64,000 bases of DNA from Cardiocondyla obscurior (GCF_019399895.1 NC_091871.1:3439001-3503000), one strand, 5' to 3'; positions 12,341 to 26,096 are shown, numbered from the stretch's first letter. Notes: generated by a model not told the origin, from the letters alone. Program-made: numbers and translations.

Positions 12341-15300
12341 CCGTTCTACCGGCGTATGCGTGCGTGCAAGCGTATTTGTATGCGCGCATGTTACAGCGCG
12401 ACTTGGCTATAGTTACCGCAATAAACCACTATATGGTTTATTAATAATGCTACACGGTTCGATGTTTTATAGTCGTATCATGAGCACTCGGCCGTTTTCT
12501 TGCGCAATACTTTTATTCTCATAATAAGAAAAATATACCGGGCCGCGGCTCTCACTGATTTCCATGATTTCTAGAATCCGGCGGGGCGAACGAATGATCG
12601 GCCGCTCAGGGGAGAACTTTACCGAGTAAAAAAGGTACGAACGCGACGTCCCGTTTCGGGGATAGCAATAAGCACGTAAAAATCGAGAAAGTAGACGCCG
12701 ATTATTATAGTGTTTCTCATTGTCAGTCAAGCTCTGTTTAATTACCCCGCCAAGAGCGTTTTCAGTTAATTGAACGAGGAAATTTTATTACGTACTTGCA
12801 TCCTTAATCCGCTGAAATGCTTTAATTTTTTACCCGTAACGTTAAACAATTTACAGCCCGACTTAAATATTACCGGATAAGAAAGGATTCCAATTTTGCT
12901 GAGAAAATCCCGACCTTACCTCGAGTACGAGCATAAAATTAAAAAAGGAAAAAAAAAAGAAAAAAAAAAAAAAGAAAGGCTCGTGCATTCGATAATGATA
13001 TTAATGCTTATACGAAGTCCCAGGCTTATCTTTGCCAATTAGTAGAAAAGTCGATGGGCGGAGGAAAGAAGAAAGAGATAGGAAGAAGGCGGGGAGATCG
13101 ATACAGAATCACGTGCGCGCTAAAGAGGCGATCTTCGCCGGTGAAGAGCGCGAATAATTGACGCTCATTTCGCCGGCGACTTTATCCGTTCAATGATCTT
13201 CGACGATAACGATCGAACGTGGATGTTTGCGGCGGCGCCAAATGAGAACCGCTGCATTTTATATGGCACGATACGAAGCGGAGCGGCGACGACGAGCAGG
13301 TTCCGCTCGGCTCGGCTTAGCTCGGCGCGTGACGTAACAATATAAATAATGAAGCAAGAGAGTAATAACAAATTCCCCGTTTAATCTTATCGTTTACAAT
13401 AAATATTGATATGAAAGTTAGGTTGCGCTATCGAACCGCGACTGCGATATTATGCGCGCGTTCGCGCGCGCAGATTAAAATAATAATTTGTCTAATCTTT
13501 ACGCTCGACGAGAGAAAGAAAGAAAAAGAGAGAGAAAGAGAGAGAACGCGAGCGACGCGAGAAGGGGGCGACGAGAGCGCGGCCATGAAACCGTCACGAC
13601 CTTATCTTAACAAAATAACTGCGCAATTAGACTGGCGAGCGGTACCAAAAACTTACTGTCGCGCCGTCGGTGCAACGTCTCTTCCCAGCCGGGCGAAGTC
13701 CGTCGTGATTTTCCCCCAAAGTGTCGACGGATTCGCGAGCGGAATATCTCGGATTTTCCACTCGCGGCTTTGTAAAATTTAGCTTCCGTCCGATGGCACG
13801 ATTCCCCACCGTACGTAAAACTTCGCGAAACTTTCAAAGTCAATTGTGATTTTTCGAAAACAAATCGCCGCATCGACCGACCGCTATTTTTGGTACTTTT
13901 ATCTCTACGTGACGGATCAAAGCGGGAACTTTATTCGGCGAATCTTCGAACTTCGTCAAGCTCTCGCTTTTTCGCGGCGGAATTTTTTCCGTACGACGAG
14001 GTGGGGCTTTTCGAAGCTCCGACCGTCCAGTCGGCTTCTCGGAAATGAGCTGCGAGCCGCTGACGGGATTACGAAAAAGGAAGGCAAATAATAATACGTA
14101 TTAGAAACCCGAGACTGAGCATAGCGGGTGGTTATGTTGCAAGTCCGCGGCCGATAACCGACGAAAGGATTCGGCGCGAGGTTGCGCTGTGTGCTTGCCG
14201 CGGTTCCGCGGTATTATTTTCAAACGGTTAATTATCCGCCATAGTGAAATTATACTATTACATGATAATTACATCGGCGCAGCCGTACGATCCGGCCGCG
14301 AGCGAGCGCTGAATGTCGTTTCACGCCCGACTCACCTTGATGAATAATTTCCATTCTAAGTCGCGCGCGACGTCATTGATTATAGTAATCTTCATTGTAC
14401 AACGAATTTCGTGTTCCCGCCGATCGCAGGACGACTCTCACGCACACGCTCGAGTAGCATTTGCGTCCGTATCCGCGAAGAGTTGTCGCGTACGTCGTCG
14501 TCGAACGTTCGCGCACACACGCATCCGGCCAGTGGATGTCATACGGTAATCACATAATGCCACTGCGTCGCGGGGATTTGCGAGATCGAGAGTGATCGTT
14601 ACGAATAGATTGGACAATTATAGTACAGAGTCGGCGGAGGAGCGCGCCGCGCGAGCGCGGTTTTTTTTTTACCGCGCGCATCTCCCCGCGCGTTTTCCTC
14701 AACGTCGCACCGCATAGCACGAAGCCTCGCGGCGTGCATCGAACTTTAACAATAGCTCTCGCGAGACAACTGTTGACAGTTTAAGAGGCGAGTGGATGCG
14801 CCGCGAGATAAACGGCCGACGGACTTTCCTTAATCGTTTTCGGCGGAGTGCGGCGACGAAAGGGGCAAGTCGGGAAAGTCGCGTAACGTGCGTTACGTAT
14901 GTAGTTCAATGCCGAGGATGCGCCGCCGTCGTCTCCTCTCGCGAGCTAACGGCGCTCTCTTTCTCTCTCACTTTTTCTCTCTCTCTCTCGTAGGTGGGAG
15001 CTCGAGAAAAGGAAAAAATGCGACGAACAAGCGCGCGCGCGGAGGCTCAAGGATAATCTACGGGCGCGAGCTCGGTTGAGCGCCGCTGCATTAATAATAT
15101 ACGATACCCGTAATGGCATCGGGCGTATACGAACGTATATATTGTATAATAACTTCCAAGGCCTTATAAACGTTTATTATTTACCGCGTAACGTAATGGC
15201 AAGCAGGCCTCCGCTTCTCTCCGTCTCCCTGCCCGCCTTCCGCCCCCGCGCGGCCCACCGTCCCGCTCTTTCTCCCTCTCCCGCTCTCTCTCGCTTCATC

Positions 15301-16921
15301 TCGAGGCGTTATTAAAAATAATACTGTAACACCCGCGTTCTCGTCGCGCCCGCGCGCCCCCTCCTCCCTTTTTCTTTCCTCGGGAGAAATTTTCAGCGGC
15401 CGGCGGGGCCGGCTTTTCGCCGAATAAACAGCCTGAAATTTCGGTTTTGTCTTCTTTATTTGAATAATTATCGAAAATGCACGCGAGCACTTTCTCGCCG
15501 CTTTTACATCGCGTTTCTATCTTCGTGCTTTAGCTCGGACTACTTTTTTCTTCTTCTTTTCTTTATTAGAAAAAAAAAAAACCCACGTGCGTCACGACAA
15601 CTTATTTAACCCGCTGCACTGTGCTATATTGTATCGTTAAATTTACATGTAGCATAAATTTATTATTTATATATTATGCGCAAGATATAGCGCGTTTATA
15701 TTCCGCACATAAATAAATTAATACTTTCTGGAAGGCTTGCGTTAATTTTTAATGCGCGCAAATACGCGTGAAAAATCGAGCCTACGATTTTCTGCGGCGC
15801 GTCGCCGTCGCCGCCGACGCCGAAAAATCCCGAGCCAGAAGCAAAATATTTCAAGAGACGGACGGCACTCGCCTCGGCCGCACCTAAAACGCCGAGATAT
15901 TCAGAGACGTCTCATCATTCATCGAAGCAGAAATTTATTTCGAGCCGCGGACAAGTAGAACAAGTGTCTCGTTGCTCGCTTCCTCGGCTCCGCGAAAGGA
16001 AATCCGAAAAAGGAAATCGTTACATTTACAGAGCCGCACCCAGCGAGTAGCACGCACGACATAACTCAGGGATATACATATAGATATAGCGGTATATTTC
16101 GTATATATACATATAATAAATAGCGATAGAGAAACCCAACACCTGTATGGATAACTTGAAACTCTAATGCAAACCAGCTTATAATGTCAAAGCGGATTTT
16201 ATTCGTATAACGCAATTTTATTGCGCATAATAGACGAAAGAAATGGCTAGTTCCGAGAATGCTTGCAAAATTCCAAACCCGCTGGCGAGTCGCGGAGAGA
16301 TCACAAAGAGCTAAATAATGTTATATTTGAAGGTGTGGACACGGGTAATTGACATAGAGAAATGCATAAGTTTAACTCTCAACAAAAAAAAAAAAACAAA
16401 AAAAATTAAAAAAGAAATAAGTAGACTTCTTCGCGTCTTCCCATCACTTCCGAGTCGGCCCGAGCACCGCGAACGCACACGTATATAGGCTTCGTTTATA
16501 CCGCAACGCTGAATCATTAACCGCGAAGTTAATCTCGGCCGTGTGTTTGGTACAGAAGAGGTCGCTTAATATTTCGCGAGCCTCGTGATCCACGGTATAT
16601 TAAATGTCGAGCGGCCCGAAATATCCGCGAAGAATCGCGGCGCGCGGCTCGGCCGGCAAGCGCGAAAAACGAGGGCATCGAAGAATAAGTTCGTTGACTT
16701 GCCGCGAGTAATTCAGCGTTTCTACCGCGTCGGAAGTTGACCCAGGGCGCCGGCAATTAACAAGAGGGGGGGGAGGGGAGAGAGCTTCGTCGATCCAAAT
16801 TCACGCCGCATCATATATTCTGCGCGGCCACTTAGCGGTGATCGCGCCCGCAGCTCGCGATCCCGCAATTCTCACGCTTTTTATCTGTTTCACATCGGAT
16901 TTCTCTCTCGGAATAAGTCAA

Positions 16922-16996
16922 GATTGATAATTAATACGCGCAAGAACCGACCAGGCCACTTTTTACGAGATTATTGCAAATTTGTCTTGTAATATA
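16922..16996. repeat. Diverged local repeat, unit 1
   Basis: This stretch aligns with 17260-17339. Both begin GATT(G/A)ATAATT, share an exact 13-nt core GAACCGACCAGGC, and continue with TTTT..ACGAGA/GTAAGAAAC-like sequence and TTG(T/C)..TTGT.A(A/C)ATA. Spacing between the cores is about 343 nt. This is a degenerate direct duplication. Nothing indicates coding. Confidence 0.55.
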
Positions 16997-17259
16997 CGTT
17001 CATTACAGTCATAGATCATATCATCTCATTCTTGTATCTTTTTTTTTTTTCTTTTTTTTTTCTTTTTTCTTAAGGAAATATATCAAAGCTCGAGACTTGT
17101 TCGATTCTTAATCGCATTAGCTGCCGCCGCGTGACTCCGTCGCGCGCGAATTTTAATTGCTGAATTTATTTTATCTCTCTTACGTCAAGTTCTGTGGAAT
17201 AAAAGCGTGCTAAGTGCCGTACAATTTTTCCATTACTAGTTATAATAATTATATATCAG

Positions 17260-17339
17260 GATTAATAATTGACACGCATAATTTACGAACCGACCAGGCT
17301 GGTTTTGTAAGAAACATCGCGAAATTGCTTTGTTACATA
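17260..17339. repeat. Diverged local repeat, unit 2
   Basis: This is the partner of 16922-16996, sharing the 13-nt core GAACCGACCAGGC (17287-17299) and patchy identity on both sides. The two could be remnants of a short element or a pair of related regulatory sites. Confidence 0.55.
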
Positions 17340-17752
17340 AGACGGGTCATTTTTATATAATCTCGTCGTAACGCGAAGCGTTCGATACCGTCCGCATATC
17401 TAGCGGGATCTTTCTGTAAATCAGTTTCGGATTTTGCGCGCTTCCTTTTTCATATTTAACCCGGCCGACCGGGTGCAGCGTAGGATTGAAGGGTCAATCG
17501 TCATGCCGGCCCGATACGCGAGGGTCTTCGCGAAAAAAATCCCCGCGGAAAACACTGGCCTAAGCACGGAGACGCGTACGCGAAATTTCCGCGATGCTGA
17601 GTAAGCGAGGAAATTATTTTCTTTTTTTTTTCTCTCTCTCTTTTTCTCTCCTTTCTCGCGGAGAGGGAGGCGACATTATTGCGTCGGTTAAGAGCGCGTT
17701 CACATGTATTTACTCCTCCCTCGCTGCACGTCGCGCCTTTCTCTCTATTTGC

Positions 17753-17775
17753 GCGCACGCACGCACGCACGCACG
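17753..17775. repeat. (CGCA)n microsatellite
   Basis: CGCACGCACGCACGCACGCA-type tetranucleotide repeats, about five units. Confidence 0.9.
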
Positions 17776-19055
17776 AAACGCGCGTGTTATTTCCTCGGCG
17801 AACGGCCGCGGCCGCTCTTTATGATCACGCACGCAAAAAATCATTAGTAAATCTCCTCGCCGCCGCCGCGCGGTCGCTTTTCCAAGCGATTTATCCCTTC
17901 GATGAAGGGTTATCGGGACACGACGAGAATCGCGCCATTTACCAGCTATTTTTCTCCCCGGCGAATAAATTCTTAAGCGCATGTCGCGTGTTTCGATTCG
18001 TTCACGACTTGAAAGAACATCTCGTTCGATTTAATAGCGGCTACGAAAGATGCAAAAATAACCTTGCGATCTATGTGTAATTTCTCCACGGACGTAAAAG
18101 CGGAAAGATCTGCCATCGACGTGTCAGTTCTCGAGCAAATTATTATTTTTTTATTTTTTCTTTTTTTCCTTCCTTCTTCTCTCGGTCGCTGAAAGCAGGG
18201 ATGTTCTTTCATTGGCGATTATAAATCCGTTCTATTTAAAACAATTTTCGTCAGCTTTTCTCAATCACGAGGACTGATTATCCCAGATGCGCCCGCGAAT
18301 TCTTCCGGCTTCGTTGCCGAAATTGACGTTAATTCGTTTCGCGATGCGCGTCGTCGATACGCGTTTCGTTACATAAGAAAATAAAAAAATCTATTAAGGT
18401 AAGCACGTATAGTTATAATCGCTTTAAATATAATTTCAAAACCTATCTTTCGTAACCTTGTTTTTGTTTTTCATGCATGTAAAGTGCGTTATTCCTCTTC
18501 TAATTGATCGGGATTCAAATGCGTTAGAGTTGAAAAAATCGATAAAAATTTGCGATGTAAAAAAAGAAAAAAAAAAAAACAGTTTGCCGTGATGGTTTTC
18601 GGGATAAAAAATGGAGGTCCAAAACGGACGGGGAAGGGGATTAGGAAAGATGCGGCACGAGTTAGAGAAGCACGATGAGAGATAATCTGATTTTCAGCAA
18701 CTTTATACGTTGCGCTTCGATTAAAATCCAGCTAGCGTGCAGGCTCGATATAGTTATCCCGCTTATACCCTTTCTGTCTCCCATTCCCTCTCTCCGTCGC
18801 GCGGAGGGTGGGCGCCCCACGGTGGTTGACCAGATACCACCGGTAGTCAGGCGTCTCTCCTCATTTATGGACGCGTTTTAACCCCGGAATAAGCGCGCGC
18901 CTCGTTTTACAAACGACACGGGACGTTCCTTAATTCTCACCTTTCGCGCTACTTAAAAACTGTTCCTTCATTTTTTCTTAGTTTCAATTTTACAAATTAT
19001 CCCCGCGATCGTTAGATCCCCCAAAAGTTACATTTGTCCGCGTAGCGGGAACTCT

Positions 19056-19093
19056 CACTCTCGAACGTACAATTCACTCTCGAACGTACAATT
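19056..19093. repeat. Exact tandem duplication, 19-bp unit x2
   Basis: CACTCTCGAACGTACAATT occurs twice head to tail without a mismatch, which suggests a recent slippage or duplication event. The preceding bases ACTCT partly extend the periodicity. Confidence 0.95.
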
Positions 19094-20075
19094 GTTGCGC
19101 AGCGATGCGTCGCGCGTGCCGAGATAACGCGCAGATTTTCTTTCAATGCCTCCGCGATATCGAACCGTGACGCTTCCACGCGACGGGGGGAAAGGGGAGA
19201 GGAAAAACGAGGAGAGACCGCGAAGAAACGGGATCGAGAAATGAAACGGGAGGACCGAGCCGGGCGCAGAAGAAGAGAGGAAGAAACAAAAGAGGCAAGA
19301 AAAGCTAGCGCGTACGTAGAGACGTTATTGAAACGCAAATCACGTTGCGCAACCCGCCGCGCGCTGCGGCCATAGCGGGCCCGATCGGAATGTCTTGGCA
19401 TTAATAAAATATGAAGTATAAAAAGTTATTAAAAGGAGTAACGAGGAATTTAATGTTTATTCATACCCGGGCGCGCTCGGCAAAAAGACGCGGCGGCGGG
19501 AGGGGAGAAGGGATGACGGCTTTGCATATTAAAAATCGTAAATAACGCCGAGCGCGGCGTCGGCTCCGCTCTCTCTCCTCTTCACCCCCGCAGGCCTTTA
19601 CGATTATGATAAATTTTAATCTGCACCGTGAAATCTCTTTTAATGTCCGTGCCTCTCTTCGCGAACTCCCTCCACCCCCTTTCTCCCTCGCCCGCCCCCC
19701 CACGGCTTGGCCACCTTTGTTGTCTCCCGTCGTTAAAGTCGCTCGCTGAGAGCAATCGGTTGGGCGTAATTGTTCTCCGCGAGACACGTAGGCATCGATC
19801 TTTGACACGTGCATTCCCGGCATGCGACTCGGGAATTTGCTAAGCGGCGTTTTCACTAGCGATTTTGTGATAGATAATTAATACTAATATTAAAAAAATT
19901 TTTTTAAGCATTTATCCCCCCGTCGTAACGATTAAATAATTTAATGTTTTATTAAAAAAAAAAAAAAGAATTAAAATGTTTCTGGTTAATAAGTTGCCCA
20001 GCAAATTAAAGATCAAATGTTATAAAACGAAAAATACAAAACAGACCGTGTGTTATCGAAGGGAATTAATAACTT

Positions 20076-20107
20076 AAAAAAAAAAAAAAAAAAAAAAAAG
20101 TTTTTTT
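20076..20107. repeat. A24-G-T7 homopolymer pair
   Basis: Twenty-four A residues, one G, then seven T residues form a near-palindromic A/T tract that could fold back on itself or act as a nucleosome-excluding sequence. Confidence 0.9.
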
Positions 20108-20554
20108 AAAAAGCGTGCGTTTAATTGCACTCGTTGAGATTTAATTTATTTATACCACGCATTTATAATTTGCGTCAAATTAAAAGCCGCAAAAAGAGCG
20201 AAAGTAAATTCTATTAATGCAAATAAATCGCGCGGCGAGTTTTGTCCGGCGGCGCCGAGGAAAAATCTTTCCGTCGCGACGTAGCGGTTTTCTTCTTACT
20301 TTAATCGCGACTTCGGACTATATATATAACGTAGCTTTCATTCGTCATTCGATTCGATGTTATCGCGTGCGAGTACCGTTGCGACCGCGACGTGCCTCGC
20401 GTGTTTGTAATGAGCATTAATTCGAGTCAGTCGGACTTACGGAAAAGTTTTTTCCACAAACAGCCGGGCGACGGGCGCGATCGCCTTCGGTGATTACGCG
20501 GGATAATCGCCGGGCGATCGCGGCTCGCATGAAGTGTCGTCGATTGCGGCCGCC

Positions 20555-20605
20555 ATCGTGTAAAGTTGAGCTACTCACCTGCAACAGAAAGTACGAGGAA
20601 TTTGT
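20555..20605 (-). other. Candidate recursive (zero-length exon) splice site
   Basis: Read on the minus strand, a pyrimidine-rich run CTCGTACTTTCTGTTGCAG is followed immediately by GTGAGTAG. This puts a 3' splice site directly against a 5' splice site with no exon between, the junction falling at about 20578/20579. Ratchet points of this form are known in very long insect introns. The context (no coding exon for tens of kilobases) is compatible, but a single motif match is weak evidence and no minus-strand gene was identified. Confidence 0.3.
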
Positions 20606-21211
20606 TGATTAAACGGTTAACCAATCGGGGGTGCAAGGGGGAGAAAGGCGAGAGGGAAGGATCGACGCGCTGCGCCGACAACATTATGGTGTCAGCAGTT
20701 TGGCCGACACGCGTTAAATATGCGATTAAACGATAGGCACGGCGGCGCGCCCTGCAACAAAGTATCGGGGATAATTTCATACTGAAATAATAAAAGATAA
20801 TGGAACGTGGAAACGCGTAAATATTTATTGTCGGCCGCGCAAGAGCGGGCCGCTCGTTACCGCAGATTGATATGACGATAAATCGTTAAGTGCGGCTATT
20901 AAAACTCCTGAATAATCTAATCGCGCTCGGATATTATAGTATATATGCGCGAATTGCGGACCGGAAAAAAAAAAAAAATGACATTTCCGCGTGCCCATGG
21001 AATCGAGCGAGAGAAACGTGCTTGCCAAAAAGTGGTTCGTGCCAATCGCACGACGAAAGATTTCGCTCGGGGCTAATTTGCCGATTCTAAACACGAGATT
21101 TTTTTCAAATTGCTCGCAGAATTTCTGGCAGGAATAAACATTTATACAATCCCGACTATTCATAGACTGAGGTCTCCCGCATATAAATCATTCTATTTTA
21201 TAGCAATTTTC

Positions 21212-21229
21212 TATATATATATATATATG
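21212..21229. repeat. (TA)n microsatellite
   Basis: About nine TA units followed by TGTACATATACG, in an AT-rich island. Confidence 0.9.
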
Positions 21230-24200
21230 TACATATACGTTTCGCGATCCCGAACACTTCTTTTAATATCAATTTATCATGCGATCTGCAAAAAATAATC
21301 TTGCGCATCTAAAAATGCATGTCATATAAATCTTAATATAAACGTGCAAAATTTCATTTCCGAACATATTTCTCGATGCTTTCACCCGCGCGATAAATGC
21401 GAACGCATTATTATAATATATATCGTCACCTTAATGAAAGCATCTCGTAATTCCATTTTTTTTCCCTAAATTTTCAAATGTCCAAATATTACTTTATTAA
21501 TATTAACGCTCGGAAAATATCATAATGCAGTGACCGCGCAAGGGGACCTGATTTTTTACAATTATTTATTTCGTGCGGTTGTATCAAATATCAACCAAGG
21601 CGCTTCCTGTGAAAAGGCACTATTTTTGCATTTATAAATCGCATTAATATGTATACTTGACTTTTTACTCAACTGTACATATCAACAGCTTTTTTTTTCA
21701 ATAAATTATGGAAAATCACGGTTCAATTAAAATAGGTCATCGTTTATCTTAACTTTATCGTTATATAACCCAAGTACTATTTCGCAACACAAAGATGAAT
21801 ATATGTGTTATCGGCGATAAAATTTGAAACAAATCAACGAAAGCTCGTAGAAAAAGAGTAAAATAAAAAAATGTGTACCGATGTGGATCGTAGAATCACG
21901 TCAAACAGCGAAATGTCGCGTCTAATCTTCTTTCTCTCTCTCTTTTTTTTTGCCCCCCTTTCCCCTATTAACGCGAACAAATGTCGGCGTAATCCCTTTC
22001 CCGGCGCGATGGTTCTCGATCATCGGTCGGACGTCACCCGCGTTATCTACTCGCGCGTAGACGCGATCGCGAAAATCGCGAGCCGGGATCCGCGAGGTGG
22101 CGGGACAAAAAAAAAATAGAGAGTGACAGGGGGACCGCGGGGGGACGCCGGTACACAGGAGTATCGCGAAACACGGGGGAACGGCTCGCGACGAGCCTAT
22201 CGGGGCGCGATTAAAATATAAAATGGGTTTCGAGGATTCGGACGGTGTTACGCGCCGTTTCAATTATTGTCGCCCCGGCGCTACATACAATTTTTGTCAC
22301 CGTCCGATCGCGGCTTTCCACCTCGCCCCGCGCACCGCCCCGGGTCCGCCACCCCCTTGCTCGATTTTTCCGCCCTGCCTGCGGACCGTAGCCCCCGATT
22401 TTTTCCCGCGAGCACCGATTTTTTTCCGCCCTTTTGCCAGAGCCGCAAAACGGCGCAAAAATGCGATACCGTTTTGCCGAGCCCGGATTAGCGGCAGATC
22501 GCTCCGCCGATTTGGTTCGGGCTTCCATCCCCCGTTCCCCTACCGCCCCCCTCTTTATCCCTTTCATTCCATCCCTTTCGTTGCGTCGACAAGCATCGCG
22601 CCCGGTGAGCGCGTTTTTTTCCATTTCAATCCTTTGCTCTCGAGATGAGCGGCGAGTTTTAGCCACGATCCCGCGCGAATCTCCTCTCGATGGTGACGCC
22701 TGCGATCATGTTTATTTAATCGACGGACGTGCGAAAGATGGCCGTTCGGTAAACACGCTTGCACGTCGAGCGAAAAATTTTTATGTCACTTCGCAGATGC
22801 CATAAAAAGCGATTTATAGAGATACGTTCGTCGGAGCGAGAGCGCGCGCGCGACCCCGCGAGTTGCAATTCATATGCATTATGTCACGAGATCGGCATCC
22901 AAGTTTTACTTAGGATCCATTAAATCGCATTAAATCGACCATGCCTTTACGAGAAACGGCTCGCGCGTCACCGATGTCGCGATAATTGTTACTTTTTATT
23001 TTTACTTCCCGTGCGTATCTTACGTCATTTCGCGGCGCTAAATAAAATCTTAAATTGAAATCCAAGCGGATCGACGTGGCGCTGGTAATAGACGTAGCTC
23101 CCCCTCTCGAAATTTAACACGCAGCCCGCGATTAATTACAATATAAGAATTAATTAAATGTGAAAAACGTTTTTCATAACTTTATCCTCTAAAAGTCCGA
23201 CCGCGAAGTCTTTTTATCGTTCGAATTCCATAAAAATTCGATTACGGCAAAGATAAATATCTATGATTTAATTCCGGCTAGAGAAATTTACAGGAAACTT
23301 TTCCCTCATAATTTCCTTTATATTAATTTTCCATTGTTAGAAATTCAATCATATTTTTTATCACGCCCGCGTACTTTATTATTTCTCTCGGTTTTTACTG
23401 ATTCGTTCAATCTATTCTGATAATCTAAAAAGGCGCATACGAAAACGAGCTTGAATTCTCGATCGCCGCTCGCGCCAGTTTTACAACATCGCGATATCGC
23501 GGAGGGTTGGAGAAAGGTACTGAAGTAGAGATAAGCCGTCTCGTCGCCGCGCGGAAGGAATCTCGAGCGAAAAGCTCACTCGAGATGCCGCGAAAACAAT
23601 GTCGAGGGTGAGTCGAAATATACCTAATTGTCGAGAGTGAAACCGGACGGAAGAATAGAGAAGATGGTGGCGAAAGGAAGAAGTAGAAAGAGAGAATGGA
23701 AATGACACCGGCGCTTTCGAGAGGCTTTTCCCTTCTTTCTCCGTCTAGCTCTCTCTCACTCTTTTTCTCTCTTACGTAGTCGCACCCTTCTCTCGTACCT
23801 CACCGGCGGCACCGCCTCGTCTCTACCTCAGCACTTGCTTTTTATCGACGGTGTGCTTTAACCTTCGAAGCACCGAGTTTGCATCGGAGGCGACGCGAAT
23901 TTAGGCGGTGAAAGGTGAGCGCGCCACGGGGAAAAGGGGAGAGACGGCGAAGAGTGGCGATGGAGAAGGAAAAAAAAAAAAGAGAAAAAGAACGGCTTTC
24001 CGCGGGGCAAGCGATCGAGGGTACGGTTGGGGCATTAAACCCATTTAAATATAACCAATATCGGCGAGAAGGGGTGCCTTCCACCCTCCAGGTTATATGG
24101 ATATGATTTTTACCGTTCATTCGCGTGCAACGCATAAGCCGCGCGCAGATGCACGCGTACGTACACCCGCCACTCTCGGCCACCCTTTGACCGCGAGAAA

Positions 24201-24608
24201 TATTCACCACTTCCCCCGTTTCTCCATGTATTTTTTATGAAAAAGTCGTCGCCAAAGAAACGCGCCATCGGACCGAATATTTTAATACAACGACCCGAAT
24301 CTGTGCAATTTCGTAAGAAGAGCTAATCATTTTTTTTTCTCACACATGCGATAACATTTTCAGCTGAATGTAATTAAATCATATTGTTAAAAAAAACTGT
24401 TTTTCAATTAATAATTTTCAACAAAGAACTATGAATGTACGTACATACGCATCGCTAATTTTATTATCTCAAAAATAATTAAAGAAATCATTACAAACAA
24501 AAAGAGATTTAAAATTTTAGAGAAAATTTTTTTTTATAAAAATTATATTTAAAATCAATGATTATTTTATGCATAATTTTCATTGTAGTTTTTAATTGTT
24601 TGTTACAG

Positions 24609-24664
24609 AATATCATTCTATCATGCTGTGATCGTCGCTGAACTTCGCTTGCGTCGCATCAAAG
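24609..24664 (+). other. Candidate exon (56 nt), possibly related to Z
   Basis: The acceptor AATTGTTTGTTACAG precedes and the donor AAAG|GTAAGTCG follows. The donor and its next bases match those of both Z blocks. The stretch TCGCTGAACTTCG inside it resembles CCGCTGAAGTTCA in Z copy 2. It lies in an AT-rich island, as the cassettes do. Like X, Y and Z its length leaves remainder 2 on division by 3. Homology to Z is suggestive only, because the remaining bases do not align well by eye. I found no X-like block upstream of it. Confidence 0.35.
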
Positions 24665-26096
24665 GTAAGTCGTAATTTTCTTTTTTTTCGAAGCAACGAT
24701 CTGATATAAAATATAAAACATTACAGTAATTGATAACAGCGTAATTAAAAAATTTATAGCAACACGTAAATTTGTCGCAGGCAATAGCTTAGTTTAAAAA
24801 GTAGTGTAGTTTGAAAATGAGAAGACGTTTTTTGGTCTTCCACGACCACTTGCGGCGTAATCGACAACGTCTTCGACCGATTTCCGATCCGCATATAAAA
24901 CAAATATCGTTTTTTTTTTTAATTTCTTTGCGTATCGCAATAAATTTAACCTTGCAATAAAAATGTAATTTAAACAAAAAAAAAAATTAAAAACTAAAAT
25001 CTATAAAATAATAAAAATTAATTCAATATTTATTTTCGTGGCGCGAAATAAAATGGAATTTGTTTTCGAAAGCAGGGCTCAAAAAACCGAGATAAAGCAC
25101 GTAAAAATATTCATACTTCTTGCACTTAGATTTCGAATGATATAAATGTATTAAAGCGTGTGCACGCACTTATATCTTTATTAATGAACATATTTTCGTC
25201 CGGTCGATCGCCTTATCTCCACAACTTATTAATCAATTCACATGTTTATTCCAACATTGTCCGAATCAACTCTGTAATTTTTTGCTTAAAAGAAAAAAAA
25301 AAAAAAATATTGTGTGATTTTGGAGTGATTTGCAACTATGTTGAAGGAAAGTGACGTAAATCGACCGTGATAACCTCTGAAATATTTTCTTTTGTTATCG
25401 CCGAGTAGATTGGCTCATTCTAATCTTTTTTTCGATGTTAATAAATGACAGTTAGTCGAAAATTTCCATTGCGGTTCCATTCAACACGATAAAAAAAAAA
25501 TAGTCTCTGGCGCCATGAAGCTCGACGCGCTTTCGCTTTCCTTAAATATCGGTGCCGTTTCACGCTGCGAGCGAAGTTATAGAGAAGCGATCCCAATAGA
25601 CGCGAAAGTTACGCCGTGACAAAGTACGAGATCTTTTTTTTCTTCTTTCTTTTTTTTTCTCTTTGGTTCTCGCGAGGTTCGCTCGAAAGTTTACTTATCA
25701 TCTGAACGTCCTATGGACTTCCGAAATCCTTGCACTCGAGATCACGTCCGCGGTGCAATCAATGGCGCTACGTGAGCTGAGATAAAACGGGCGGCGTAAG
25801 TTGGCGGACGAAGGGTGACGGTAGGGAGAAAGAGAGGGAGAGACGACACGTGGAGTGCATTAGATCGGGCTATCGGGGGGGAAGCACGTTTACCTTTACA
25901 TCGACCGGCTACTCGACTCGGCACGCGGTTATGCACCGCAAATGCGCGGAGCAGCATCGCGATGCGTTATCGCACTTATCTCACCGAGATAGAGAAAGCC
26001 GATACGAGCTCGCGATTTTACATCCTCCTCGTTCTTTTTGTGCAGACAATACTTCTACCGTCTTTATTTCAAGCGATCGTACGATCCCGCGGCTCT

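Larger units (their letters stand above)
6061..16900. other. No gene seen: CpG-rich intronic or intergenic DNA
   Basis: This is mostly GC-richer sequence with frequent CGCG, simple repeats and A/T tracts (6790, 6945, 9482, 10070, 11305, 11965-12002, 12943-12975, 14661, 15568, 16385). A donor-like AG|GTGAGT at 8251 lacks a convincing acceptor. A pyrimidine tract ending CGTAG|GTGGGAG at 14991 could be an acceptor but nothing coding follows. A minus-strand 193-codon frame at 10545-11126 is Arg/Ala-rich and crosses the GCTC repeat. Confidence 0.6.
17340..24300. other. No gene seen, apart from the sites listed
   Basis: CpG-rich DNA continues to about 21 kb. An AT-rich island follows at about 21090-21880, then a pyrimidine-rich stretch at 22300-22650 that gives several Pro/Ser/Arg-rich frames on both strands. 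None of these frames carries a recognisable motif or bounding splice sites. Confidence 0.6.
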
